Positions 23,712-30,808 of a DNA stretch of 33,391 bases are shown here, piece by piece. The translations under genes were made by a program, and so were the position numbers. Source of the DNA: an uncultured Oscillospiraceae bacterium (lineage in GTDB: Bacteria > Bacillota > Clostridia > Oscillospirales > Oscillospiraceae); NCBI GenBank assembly GCA_947589545.1, contig CANQBA010000045.1, forward strand, positions 1 through 33,391, written 5' to 3'. Numbering within the stretch: position 1 is the stretch's first letter; each line of letters opens with the position of its first letter. The notes below the pieces were generated by a model that was not told the origin of the DNA, ran no database searches, and was given only the letters and a program-made list of their open reading frames with translations.

Positions 23712-23960
23712 GCATCGGTGGAGTTTATGGCCTACAGCTACCTGGTCCGCTGCGCGGGGCAGAGGGATAAATGCTGGCCCAGCATCCACAAGATCGCAGT
23801 CAACTGCAACTGCCCAGAGAACACGGCGAGGAAAGCAGTCGCGTCTCTCACCGAGAAGCGGTTCATCCGAAAGACGGCGACCTACGAGGACTGGCAGGGT
23901 GGACGGAGCAGGCAGACGAACAGATCCTATTACATCCTCAATCCGCCACCGCTTTGCAGG
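23712..23960 (+). pseudogene. HTH_36 gene lacking its 5' end
   Basis: FMAYSYLVRCAGQRDKCWPS and ENTARKAVASLTEKRFIRKT match the protein at 25141-25518 closely, but the first 20 or so residues are absent and the 3' end runs into the third DUF6076 gene. It is the partner relic of the second DUF6076 copy. Confidence 0.8.
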
Positions 23961-23987
23961 GCCTTATCCGATCCTGCAAAGGTGTAT

Positions 23988-24950
23988 TCACTCTCCGCTC
24001 TTCCCCAGCCACTCCAAAAATTCTCCCTCCGAGATCTCCCCCGCCTCGCAGGCGTCCTTCCTCCTCCTGGCCTCCTCGCCCCAGGCGTAGAAGGCTGACG
24101 GCTCTATCTTCCCGGACTTGATCCACGCGAAACGCTTCTTGTACTCCCGGCGGTAGGCCTTGAAGATGTCGTCCTCCCCGCGCCGCTTGGTCCACGCCAT
24201 GATCGCACCCACCTCCCGACAGGTGCGGCCCTTCTTGTCGCAGACCCGGTCGCAGTACTCCACACCCCCGTGCCCCGTCACCGCGAAATACCGGCCGCAG
24301 TTCTTGCAGACCCGCATCCGAACCTCCCGCTTGACGCACTCCCGAACGTGGTAGTCGATGATGTCGTACACTGTCTCCGGCACCAGCACCTCCGCAAAGT
24401 CTCCGGAGGGCAGAAGGTCAAACCCAAGCGGGTACGCTCGAAACCGAAACGCCCTCTCTCCGTCCCGCAGATAGTAGTCCGCCATCTTCCGCATGACCGG
24501 TCTCTGGTCGCGGTCCGTGTCGAGGACGTTGGCGAACAGCTCCCTGATCTGCTCCTGCATCTGTTTCAGATTCTCCGCCATCCGCAGCAGGGTACTGCGC
24601 CGCAAAAGGTTCTCACTGAAGTTCCCCAGCGCCAGTGCCTGACCGATCCGCCACGTCCAGTCTAAGCGAAGGTGTGAAAAATAGATGTGGCGCTCCTCCA
24701 GCTCCGCCAATTCAGACAGAGCCTCCTGCGCGAACCGCTTGTCCTGGGTCAAGGTCAGCGACCAGAGCTCGTCAGAAATCTTCTTAAACAAAGGCGCAAG
24801 AGTATCCGTATCCAAATCAAGAAAGCCGAGCAGACTGCTGGGGAACGGTGCCTTCCCCTCGTGATACTCCTGGGCGTCCAGATTCTTTATTGACATCCCG
24901 TAGAACTCGGTCCCCTCCGCAATATAGGTTCTGAAATCGTAACTGAGCAT
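23988..24950 (-). CDS. DUF6076 domain-containing protein, intact third copy
   Basis: A 320-residue protein. The N-terminal helical region is unlike that of the X copy, but the C-terminal part is shared: CKNCGRYF near residue 217, YCDR near 234, CREVGA and a basic, helical tail (KKRFAWIKSGKI). The ATG has GGAGGCG upstream. The gene diverges from an HTH_36 gene across a promoter/operator region. Function is unknown; the zinc ribbon suggests nucleic acid contact. It is the only whole copy among three in tandem here, so its presence seems to be maintained in the element. Confidence 0.75.
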   Translation of the reverse strand: MLSYDFRTYIAEGTEFYGMSIKNLDAQEYHEGKAPFPSSLLGFLDLDTDTLAPLFKKISDELWSLTLTQDKRFAQEALSELAELEERHIYFSHLRLDWTWRIGQALALGNFSENLLRRSTLLRMAENLKQMQEQIRELFANVLDTDRDQRPVMRKMADYYLRDGERAFRFRAYPLGFDLLPSGDFAEVLVPETVYDIIDYHVRECVKREVRMRVCKNCGRYFAVTGHGGVEYCDRVCDKKGRTCREVGAIMAWTKRRGEDDIFKAYRREYKKRFAWIKSGKIEPSAFYAWGEEARRRKDACEAGEISEGEFLEWLGKSGE

Positions 24951-24969
24951 GAGCGGCGCCTCCTACAAA

Positions 24970-25073
24970 TAGACTGATGAAAATAATAGATTCCATAAGT
25001 CTCGACAAAATCCAACACTCGTGTTATACTCACCACGTTAAGACCTATGGACTAATCAGTTTACATCAGTCTA
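24970..25073 (+). promoter_or_regulatory. Divergent control region with promoter and inverted repeats
   Basis: TCGACA (25002-25007), 17 bp and TATACT (25025-25030) form a good promoter for the HTH_36 gene. TAGACTGATG (24970-24979) and CATCAGTCTA (25064-25073) are perfect inverted repeats 84 bp apart enclosing it, and GACTAATCA (25050-25058) is a third related site. They could be operators of the HTH protein. Confidence 0.6.
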
Positions 25074-25140
25074 TACCCGGGTCAGAATAAAGTCAAGAAC
25101 TTTTTTGAGCCGAGGGAAAAATCCAGAGAGGATGGTACAC

Positions 25141-25518
25141 ATGATACTTGGAGAACGCTTCTACCAAATGAGCAACGCGATATTTTACTATGACCTGACA
25201 CCGACAAAGTTCATGGTCTACAACTATCTGGTCTGTTCTGCCGGTCAGAAAGGTGTCTGCTGGCCGAGCATAGGCAAGATCGCGGTCAACTGCAACTGCT
25301 CGGAGAACACGGCGAGGAAAGCAGTGACCTCGCTCGTCAGGAAGAAGTTCGTTCGGAAGGTGGCGACATACGAAGACTGGCAGGATGGCCGGAGCAGGCA
25401 GACGAACAACACCTACTACATCCTCAACCTCCCGCCGGTGCAAAGCGCCTCCGCGCCAGACACCGCAAAACGGTACAGGCAGGCCGAAAGCACGACGTCC
25501 CCACAACCCCCGCCGTGA
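25141..25518 (+). CDS. HTH_36-type DNA-binding protein
   Basis: A 125-residue winged helix-turn-helix protein. KFMVYNYLVCSAGQK, CWPSIGKIAVNCNCSENTARKAV (about residues 41-63) and the wing ending NNTYYILNLPP give the HTH_36 pattern. The tail is Pro/Ser-rich. Start ATG 25141 is favoured because AGAGAGG lies nine bases upstream; the ATG at 25132 abuts it. Homologous to 8785-9183. It likely regulates the module or acts in element replication. Confidence 0.75.
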   Translation: MILGERFYQMSNAIFYYDLTPTKFMVYNYLVCSAGQKGVCWPSIGKIAVNCNCSENTARKAVTSLVRKKFVRKVATYEDWQDGRSRQTNNTYYILNLPPVQSASAPDTAKRYRQAESTTSPQPPP

Positions 25519-25552
25519 GGACGTGGGTCACGACGTGTGCGGTTCTTGGGAT

Positions 25553-25776
25553 CAACATGGGGCGCTTACACGTCAGACAAATATGAGTCAGCAAGAGGCG
25601 CTATGGGGCCCCCGCCAAGTCGGAGACTTGGTGGGGAGAGGAGGAGCCGAACACGCGCCTGAGGGCGAATACATGGAGTCCGAAGTTAAGCGGTTCGCGC
25701 GACGACGAGAAGCAGGATAAACACCTGGCATCTAATCCGATGCTGTTCTACTCACATCTGCCCGCAGTGCGGGCAG
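25553..25776 (+). other. Candidate transfer origin region of element Y
   Basis: It contains the motif CAACATGGGGCGCTTACACG (shared with 9218-9237). A 12-bp hairpin follows, CCCCGCCAAGTC with GACTTGGTGGGG around GGA (25610-25636), and then a perfect 8-bp hairpin CTGCCCGC-AGT-GCGGGCAG (25758-25776) without a T tract. No gene is convincing between 25519 and 25892. Its place upstream of the RHH-like protein and relaxase fits an oriT. The nick site is not identified. Confidence 0.4.
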
Positions 25777-25791
25777 TTTCGGGGGACGAGG

Positions 25792-25834
25792 GTGACATCT
25801 TAATACGGAGGAAAAAGAAAAAGTGACATCTTGG
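25792..25834 (+). promoter_or_regulatory. Direct repeats GTGACATCTT before the RHH-like gene
   Basis: Identical ten-base repeats at 25792-25801 and 25825-25834, period 33. They stand 60 bases before the ribbon-helix-helix-like gene, as TGACCGATTT repeats do in X. Confidence 0.5.
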
Positions 25835-25892
25835 CGCCGAAACGCTTACGGACACGGGCATTTTTCGGTGTCAAACAGGAAAGGAGGACAAT

Positions 25893-26309
25893 ATGAGCAA
25901 GGAAGGACAAGAACGGATCACATTTCGGACAAGTACGAAAACAAGGTCTGCCATTGAGCAGTTGATGGGAGATGAAGGCAGCCGGAGCATGAACGAGTTC
26001 ATCGAACACGCGGTCAAACACTACATCGACCACATCCTGATGACAAGAGCGACCACACTCCCAAAAGCCATCAGCAGCGCCATCGACGGCAGGCTGGGCA
26101 TGTTGGAAGACAGGTTGTCGGCTCTGCAGTTCAACAACTCGGTTGAGCTGGACATGCTGGTACAGATCATCGCACACGCATACAAATTTAACGACACCGC
26201 TCTGCGCAAGCTGCGCTCGGACAGCGTGAGGAAAGTGAAGCAGACGAGCGGCCGCGTGTCGCTGGCGAACGCGGTGAGGGAGAGTGACGAAGCTGAATGG
26301 CAGGGCTGA
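25893..26309 (+). CDS. Ribbon-helix-helix-like relaxosome accessory
   Basis: A 138-residue protein: strand ERITFRTS, helix KTRSAIEQLMG and helix SMNEFIEHAVKHYI (about residues 7-45) suggest a ribbon-helix-helix. A helical region containing NNSVELDMLVQIIAHAY (about 81-97) follows, which corresponds to KWAVELNMACHTIAAHYG of the X protein. It overlaps the relaxase start by 13 bases. MobC-type proteins bind the transfer origin with the relaxase. AAAGGAGG precedes the ATG. Confidence 0.7.
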   Translation: MSKEGQERITFRTSTKTRSAIEQLMGDEGSRSMNEFIEHAVKHYIDHILMTRATTLPKAISSAIDGRLGMLEDRLSALQFNNSVELDMLVQIIAHAYKFNDTALRKLRSDSVRKVKQTSGRVSLANAVRESDEAEWQG

Positions 26310-28183
26310 TCCTCAAGTCGCCGTACATCAAGGCGGGCGGGGCCGGGAAGTACATGAGGTACATCGCCACCCGCGAGAACGTAGAGCGGCTGCCGGACAG
26401 CAGACCACCGACGCAGAAACAGGCGGAGCTCGTGCAAAAGCTGACCCGCGACTTCCCAACCTCGATGAAGTCCGACACCTACTCCCGGTACACCAAGTCC
26501 CCCACGCGCGCAAGCGCCTCCGCCTACATCTCGTCAACCCTCGAAGCGAATTGGGACGCGGCGCAGAGCACGGAGGTCTACATGAAGTACATCGCCACCC
26601 GCCCGCGCGTCGAGAAGCTGGGCACCCACGGTCTGTTCGGCGACACAGACAACGTGGACCTCGACACAGCTATCACAGAGCTGGAGTCCGTCACCGGAAA
26701 TGTGTGGACCCACATCATCTCCCTAACCCGCGGCGACGCGGAGCGGCTGGGCTACGACAACGCCTCAACCTGGCGCAATCTCCTCCGCGCCCACCGCAAC
26801 AACATCGCCGAGGCTATGCGGATAGAGCCAAACGACTTCCACTGGTACGCTGCCTTCCACAACGAGGGCGACCACCCCCACGTCCATATGATGGCGTGGT
26901 CAGAGAGTGGCGGTGGCTACCTGAGCAAGGATGGGATAAGAAAAATCAAGTCCGGGTTGGTCAACGACATCTTCAAGCAGGAGCTTCTGCACACCTATGA
27001 ACAGAAATCCGAAATGCGGGATGAGCTGGTCAACGAGGTGCGTCAATCGCTGCAAGAGCTGGTCGGTCAAATCCGCGACGGCCTGTGCGCCTGCCCGCAG
27101 ATAGCACCGATGCTGATGGAGCTGTCCACAGAGCTGGGCACAGTCAAGGGGAAGAAATCCTACGGCTACCTCAAGAAAAATCTCAAGGACAAGGTAGACA
27201 AAATCGTTGATGAGCTGGAGACAGTTCCCGCAGTGCATGAGTGCTACATGAAGTGGCTCGACCTGCAGGCGGAAGTGGACAGATACTACAAGGACGAACG
27301 GCGAAAACGCCTGCGCCTCTCCGAGCAAAAAGAATTCCGCTCCGTGAAGAACGCGGTCATCCAGGAGGCAGAACGCCTACGGATGGGCGAGGTGACAGTC
27401 GAGGAAGTGCCGCCAGGCCCTGTGGACGAGTGCGACTGGCAGGAACAAAGCTACATCAGCACATACTTCCTGGACGAAACCACGCCCCTCGACGAGCGCG
27501 ACGAGGCGGTGGAACAAGAGCGGAAGTACGCAGAAGATGGTGAGCCATCGTCGCAGTATGTGCTGGGCGTGCTCTACCGTGACGGTGGTCTCCTCATGCC
27601 GGACGTGGTGAAGGCCAGAGATTGGTTCACCCGGTCGGCACAGCAGGGTTACGTCCCGGCGCAGTACGCTCTCGACAAGCTGCTCCTCTCCGATGACCCG
27701 GAGGTACATGACCAAGACAACGGCATCCGCTGGCTCCAAACAGCCGCGAGGAACGGCAGTCCCTACGCGGCCTATGAGTTGGGAAAAGCCTATCTGAAAG
27801 CCGGTGACCGTCAGCAGGCTGAGACATACTTCACCCAGGCCGCCGAAGGCGAGAACGCCAACGCCATGTACATGCTGGGCAAGCTCCTCTACGACAGCGA
27901 CCCCAAACAGGCCAACTACTGGCTGCGCGAATCCGCTTCCTACGGTAACCTATACGCACAACGAGCAATCAGCGCCCACACCTCCCCGACCATCGCCGCC
28001 TGCGTCACCCGTCTGCTCTACCACCTGGGCCGTGTCATCCGCGACAACACGGAGCAAAATTCTCACGGCCCCGGTTTCGGCATTGACCGCAAGCGCCGCC
28101 GCGAGCTCATGGACAAACGCCTCGCCATGGGCCACAAGCCGGACGACCATGCGGATATACAGATGCAGGGGTTCAGCATGTGA
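26297..28183 (+). CDS. MobP3/MobL-type relaxase with C-terminal Sel1 repeats
   Basis: A 628-residue relaxase. The N-terminal part has YMRYIATRENVE and YMKYIATRPRVEKLG (about 19-30 and 95-109), VWTHIISL near 136, and the metal-binding HNEGDHPHVHMMAWS near 188-202, as in MobP3/MobL proteins of Clostridia. It should nick the element at oriT and pilot one strand through a helper's secretion system. A helical linker follows, then about four Sel1-like repeats (roughly 400-555, for example SSQYVLGVLYRDG and NAMYMLGKLLYD), and a basic end. The Sel1 part may contact the coupling protein. No frameshift is visible. Confidence 0.85.
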   Translation: MAGLILKSPYIKAGGAGKYMRYIATRENVERLPDSRPPTQKQAELVQKLTRDFPTSMKSDTYSRYTKSPTRASASAYISSTLEANWDAAQSTEVYMKYIATRPRVEKLGTHGLFGDTDNVDLDTAITELESVTGNVWTHIISLTRGDAERLGYDNASTWRNLLRAHRNNIAEAMRIEPNDFHWYAAFHNEGDHPHVHMMAWSESGGGYLSKDGIRKIKSGLVNDIFKQELLHTYEQKSEMRDELVNEVRQSLQELVGQIRDGLCACPQIAPMLMELSTELGTVKGKKSYGYLKKNLKDKVDKIVDELETVPAVHECYMKWLDLQAEVDRYYKDERRKRLRLSEQKEFRSVKNAVIQEAERLRMGEVTVEEVPPGPVDECDWQEQSYISTYFLDETTPLDERDEAVEQERKYAEDGEPSSQYVLGVLYRDGGLLMPDVVKARDWFTRSAQQGYVPAQYALDKLLLSDDPEVHDQDNGIRWLQTAARNGSPYAAYELGKAYLKAGDRQQAETYFTQAAEGENANAMYMLGKLLYDSDPKQANYWLRESASYGNLYAQRAISAHTSPTIAACVTRLLYHLGRVIRDNTEQNSHGPGFGIDRKRRRELMDKRLAMGHKPDDHADIQMQGFSM

Positions 28184-28186
28184 CCC

Positions 28187-28252
28187 CCACCCCCTTCAAA
28201 ATCTGCGGGGGAAATATACAACAATACGAATAGCAACAAATATAAAGCCCTT
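28187..28252 (+). repeat. Half copy of repeat R2 before the excisionase
   Basis: CCCCTTCAAAATCTGCGGGGG followed by ACGAATAGCAACAAATATAA and AAAGCCCTT matches R2 at 13955-14044 and 30511-30603 but lacks the second hairpin arm. It forms the upstream region of the excisionase gene. Confidence 0.65.
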
Positions 28253-28269
28253 CGGAAAGAGGTGAAATC

Positions 28270-28479
28270 ATGGAAAAGCAATTCAAGACCTACGACGATT
28301 TACCCCTGATGCTGTCCGTCCAAGACGTGTCGGCGGTACTTGGAATATCCAGAGCCGGAGCCTACGAGCTGGTCAAAAGCGAGGGCTTCCCGGCGATGAA
28401 CATCGGAAGCAGGATCATCGTGCCGAAAGAGGAATTTATCCTCTGGATCAGGCAAAAAGTTTCTGAGAAAAAACAGTAG
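28270..28479 (+). CDS. xis: Excisionase-like helix-turn-helix protein
   Basis: A 69-residue winged helix protein: LMLSVQDVSAVLGISRAGAYELV (about residues 13-35), GFPAMNIGSRIIVPKEEFILWI. It is close to the X homolog at 8576. It lies 58 bases before the integrase, the classical place of an excisionase that controls direction of recombination. GAAAGAGGTGA is the ribosome site. Confidence 0.82.
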   Translation: MEKQFKTYDDLPLMLSVQDVSAVLGISRAGAYELVKSEGFPAMNIGSRIIVPKEEFILWIRQKVSEKKQ

Positions 28480-28505
28480 CTATTTCCCGGAAAGTGTGGT
28501 ATGTG
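28477..28505 (+). promoter_or_regulatory. Conserved integrase promoter, copy Y
   Basis: TAGCTA at the end of xis, 17 bp, extended -10 TGGTATGTG. Same spacing as in X and Z. Confidence 0.55.
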
Positions 28506-28537
28506 TTGTGGTTACCAAATCAAAGGGGGTACCGTAG

Positions 28538-29686
28538 ATGGCAAAGCGCAGAGCCAATGGCGAGGGAAATATACGCAAAAGACCTGACGGTCGTTGGGAA
28601 GGGAGATACATCGCTGGACATGACGAGAACGGGAACGCTATCCGAAAGAACGTCCTTGGTCGGACCCAGGCGGAGGTCAAGGAGAAGCTGAAGAAAGCCA
28701 TCGGGGAGTGTGCGGAGGTAGACATCGAGAGGGCTGAGGAATACACGGTGGCTGCATGGGTCAGGACATGGTATGAAACCTACTCGAAGCCGCACGTTAG
28801 GGAGAGTACGCAGAGGTTCTACGAGGACTATATCGAACATCATGTGGTGCCGAGGATTGGGGCCATCAAGCTCACCAAATTGACTGGCAGAGACATACAG
28901 AAGATGTACAACGACGTTAAGGCGAAGGGGCGGATCAGGAAGAAGGCGGACGGGGACACCAGCATGAGCGCCAGTTACGTCCGGGGCCTCCACATGATGC
29001 TCCACAACTGCCTGGACCGTGCAGTGAAGGAGAGGTTGATTCTGCGGAATCCCACTGAGGATTGCATCGTACCGAAGTTGGAGAAGAAGGAAATGCACAT
29101 CCTGCACCCGGAGGACATCAGCGCCTACCTCAAAGAAGCAGACCGGCGGGGCGTGCTGGCGATGTTCTTCCTCGAATTGACCACCGGCCTCCGAAAAGGT
29201 GAGCTGGTTGCCCTGTTGTGGAGCGACCTCGATGAAAAGGCCATGACCCTGAACGTCTGCAAACAAGCCGCCGGAGTCAAAGGCGGAGGGGTGAAGGTCA
29301 CAAGACCAAAAACGGACACCTCCATCCGCAGAATCTCGTTGTCCCAGGAGACCATCGACGTCTTGAAACGGGAGCATGACAAGCACCCAGAAATCGAATA
29401 TATGTTCCCTTCCCCGGTCACTCTCGGCATGTATTACCCGGATTCCGTCACGGCCATTCACAACAAAATCCTCAAATCTGCCGGTCTCCCGCACATCCGT
29501 CTGCACGACCTCCGCCATACCTTCGCAACTCTGGCACTGCAAAACGGTGTAGATGTCAAAACCGTCTCCAGCATCCTCGGCCATTTCGATGCCGGCTTCA
29601 CCCTCCGCACCTACACCCACGTCACTACAAAAATGCAGGAGGAAGCAGCAGCCACCATGGGTAAGCTAATCGGGGCGAATGTGTGA
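28538..29686 (+). CDS. int: Tyrosine-family site-specific integrase of element Y
   Basis: A 382-residue recombinase: AP2-like arm-binding domain (ANGEGNIRKRPDGRWEGRY, about 5-23), core-binding domain (about 65-165), catalytic domain with TTGLRKGE near 215, HDLRH near 326, LGH near 349 and RTYTHV near 362. It differs from the Z integrase at about 18 residues by my count, yet the DNA has many silent changes, so both have been under selection. AAAGGGGG precedes the ATG. Arm-type repeats and the core lie 615-675 bp downstream. Confidence 0.93.
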   Translation: MAKRRANGEGNIRKRPDGRWEGRYIAGHDENGNAIRKNVLGRTQAEVKEKLKKAIGECAEVDIERAEEYTVAAWVRTWYETYSKPHVRESTQRFYEDYIEHHVVPRIGAIKLTKLTGRDIQKMYNDVKAKGRIRKKADGDTSMSASYVRGLHMMLHNCLDRAVKERLILRNPTEDCIVPKLEKKEMHILHPEDISAYLKEADRRGVLAMFFLELTTGLRKGELVALLWSDLDEKAMTLNVCKQAAGVKGGGVKVTRPKTDTSIRRISLSQETIDVLKREHDKHPEIEYMFPSPVTLGMYYPDSVTAIHNKILKSAGLPHIRLHDLRHTFATLALQNGVDVKTVSSILGHFDAGFTLRTYTHVTTKMQEEAAATMGKLIGANV

Positions 29687-29706
29687 GTAAAATCCAGACA
29701 AAAAGA

Positions 29707-29740
29707 GAGCCTGGAGGCACTTGCTCCGGGCTCCCCTTTT
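29707..29740. terminator. Terminator between integrase Y and sodC
   Basis: GAGCCTGGAG pairs with CTCCGGGCTC, then CCCTTTT; the left flank AAAAAGAG makes it usable from both sides. The two genes converge on it. Confidence 0.75.
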
Positions 29741-29754
29741 GCGTGTACCGCGCT

Positions 29755-30192
29755 TTAAACGCGGCGAATGACGCCGCAGGCGATTTTCTCTCCCGCGTTC
29801 CCGGATGGCTGCGTTTTGAAATCGTCCAGGCCTCCGTGTATGACAACGGTTTTGCCGATGACCTCATTCACCCGGAACCGGCCCGTCAGCACCTGACAGT
29901 ACGCCCTCCCGCGATTGCTGAGCAGCGGCGGGAGATCGCCCACGTGACGCGGATGCTCCACGGCTGTGGGGTTATAATGGGAACCTGTGTCCGGGAATCC
30001 GGCACCTCGGCAATCGCCGCCCGCGTGGATGTGGAACGCGAAAAAACCGGTATCCGTATCGGGCAAGCCCACAATATCCGCGACCACCAGCGTCCCTCCG
30101 CATCGTGGATAGAACCGGACTGTTCCCCTAAGCCCCGAATACGCCTCCCCGCCTTCGATTTGGGCAATGGCCGAAGGCTTTTTATTCTCCAA
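29755..30192 (-). CDS. sodC: Cu/Zn superoxide dismutase family protein
   Basis: A 145-residue SodC-like enzyme. FHIHAGGDC supplies two copper His and the first disulfide Cys, SHYNP the bridging His, HPRHVGDLP two zinc His and the zinc Asp, VIHGG the last copper His, and TQPSGNAGEKIACGVI the conserved end with the second Cys. All metal ligands are present. It converts superoxide to oxygen and peroxide. No signal peptide is seen, as in many Firmicutes members. The start is TTG 30190-30192, with AAGAGGTGA about six bases upstream; GTG at 30201 is the alternative. It lies between the integrase and the element right end and is probably cargo. Confidence 0.85.
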   Translation of the reverse strand: MENKKPSAIAQIEGGEAYSGLRGTVRFYPRCGGTLVVADIVGLPDTDTGFFAFHIHAGGDCRGAGFPDTGSHYNPTAVEHPRHVGDLPPLLSNRGRAYCQVLTGRFRVNEVIGKTVVIHGGLDDFKTQPSGNAGEKIACGVIRRV

Positions 30193-30240
30193 ATAAATCA
30201 CCTCTTAACCATGCTACGCAGATCCGGGTTTAGTGGTGAA

Positions 30241-30271
30241 AAGGTCGTGGGACGAGGAATCCCACGGCCTT
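30241..30271 (+). terminator. Hairpin upstream of the Y right end
   Basis: AAGGTCGTGGGA pairs with TCCCACGGCCTT over 12 bp. The matching hairpin in Z is at 33121-33151. In Z it directly follows the integrase; here sodC lies between. Confidence 0.75.
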
Positions 30272-30300
30272 ATGTTATCCCGTTCTTTCCGCTTCGTCCA

Positions 30301-30361
30301 GTGGGTCAACTTGTGGGTCAGCCCACTTTCCGTCCGGAAAGTGGGCTGGACGATTCGGATA
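30301..30361 (+). other. Attachment-like site Y/Z (arm repeats plus core)
   Basis: GTGGGTCA at 30301-30308 and 30313-30320, 28 bp containing the perfect hairpin CCCACTTTCC-GTCC-GGAAAGTGGG, and the core GACGATTCGGATA at 30349-30361. Confidence 0.65.
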
Positions 30362-30605
30362 ATTCACCGAAGGAGGTGCGAGAAAGGCAATTCGATGGTT
30401 GCATAGTAACTCTGAATGGCAGAAAAGTCAAGCCTTCAATATTTGGACGGCTATAAGCAAAAAGAGCCTTTTCCCTCTGCCATACACCATCAACCGAAGC
30501 TGAACCCAAACCACGGCCCCTCAAATTTTGCAGGGGACCCCCTGCAATTTTCGGGAGGGGAATAGTATTAACAAGACGAAGGACAACAAGATAAAGCCCT
30601 CTGCC
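30362..30605 (+). repeat. Left-end repeat of element Z with hairpin R2
   Basis: The uninterrupted form of the left end. The hairpin at 30515-30556 pairs TTGCAGGGG with CCCCTGCAA across one base and continues with outer pairs CCCCTC/GAGGGG. It shows what the Y end looked like before the TA module entered. Confidence 0.7.
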
Positions 30606-30740
30606 CTGACCTTGCCGCCAGAAAAAGCGATGGCAAAACGATAGCAAAACAGCCAGGGCATTTTCTATATGAAATGGGCGGAGCTTAAAGGAAAGCGCAA
30701 TGAACCGCCTTAACGGACAGTGGATTTCTTTACATTTTCG

Positions 30741-30749
30741 TGATATAAT
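30741..30749 (+). promoter_or_regulatory. Extended -10 promoter of the YdeI-like gene
   Basis: TGATATAAT is TGn plus a perfect TATAAT, 60 bases before the ATG at 30809. The rest of 30606-30808 holds nothing else I can support. Confidence 0.6.
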
Positions 30750-30808
30750 GCAAAATATCGAATGGACGGCTGTTCGGCAAATCGGGATTTAGTGAGGCCA
30801 AGTAAGGA

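Larger units (their letters stand above)
13006..30361. mobile_element. Element Y, mobilizable element with efflux cargo
   Basis: A 17.3-kb stretch between two identical GACGATTCGGATA cores. It has its own relaxase, ribbon-helix-helix-like protein, excisionase and integrase but no type IV secretion genes, so it would need a helper for transfer. Cargo comprises HepT/MntA, an MBL hydrolase, an IS110 element, an efflux operon and a Cu/Zn SOD. The boundaries are inferred. Confidence 0.5.

Noticed and set aside
29683-30456. A 257-codon plus-strand frame after integrase Y
   Set aside because: It runs antisense to sodC, which has all its metal ligands, and on through the att repeat.
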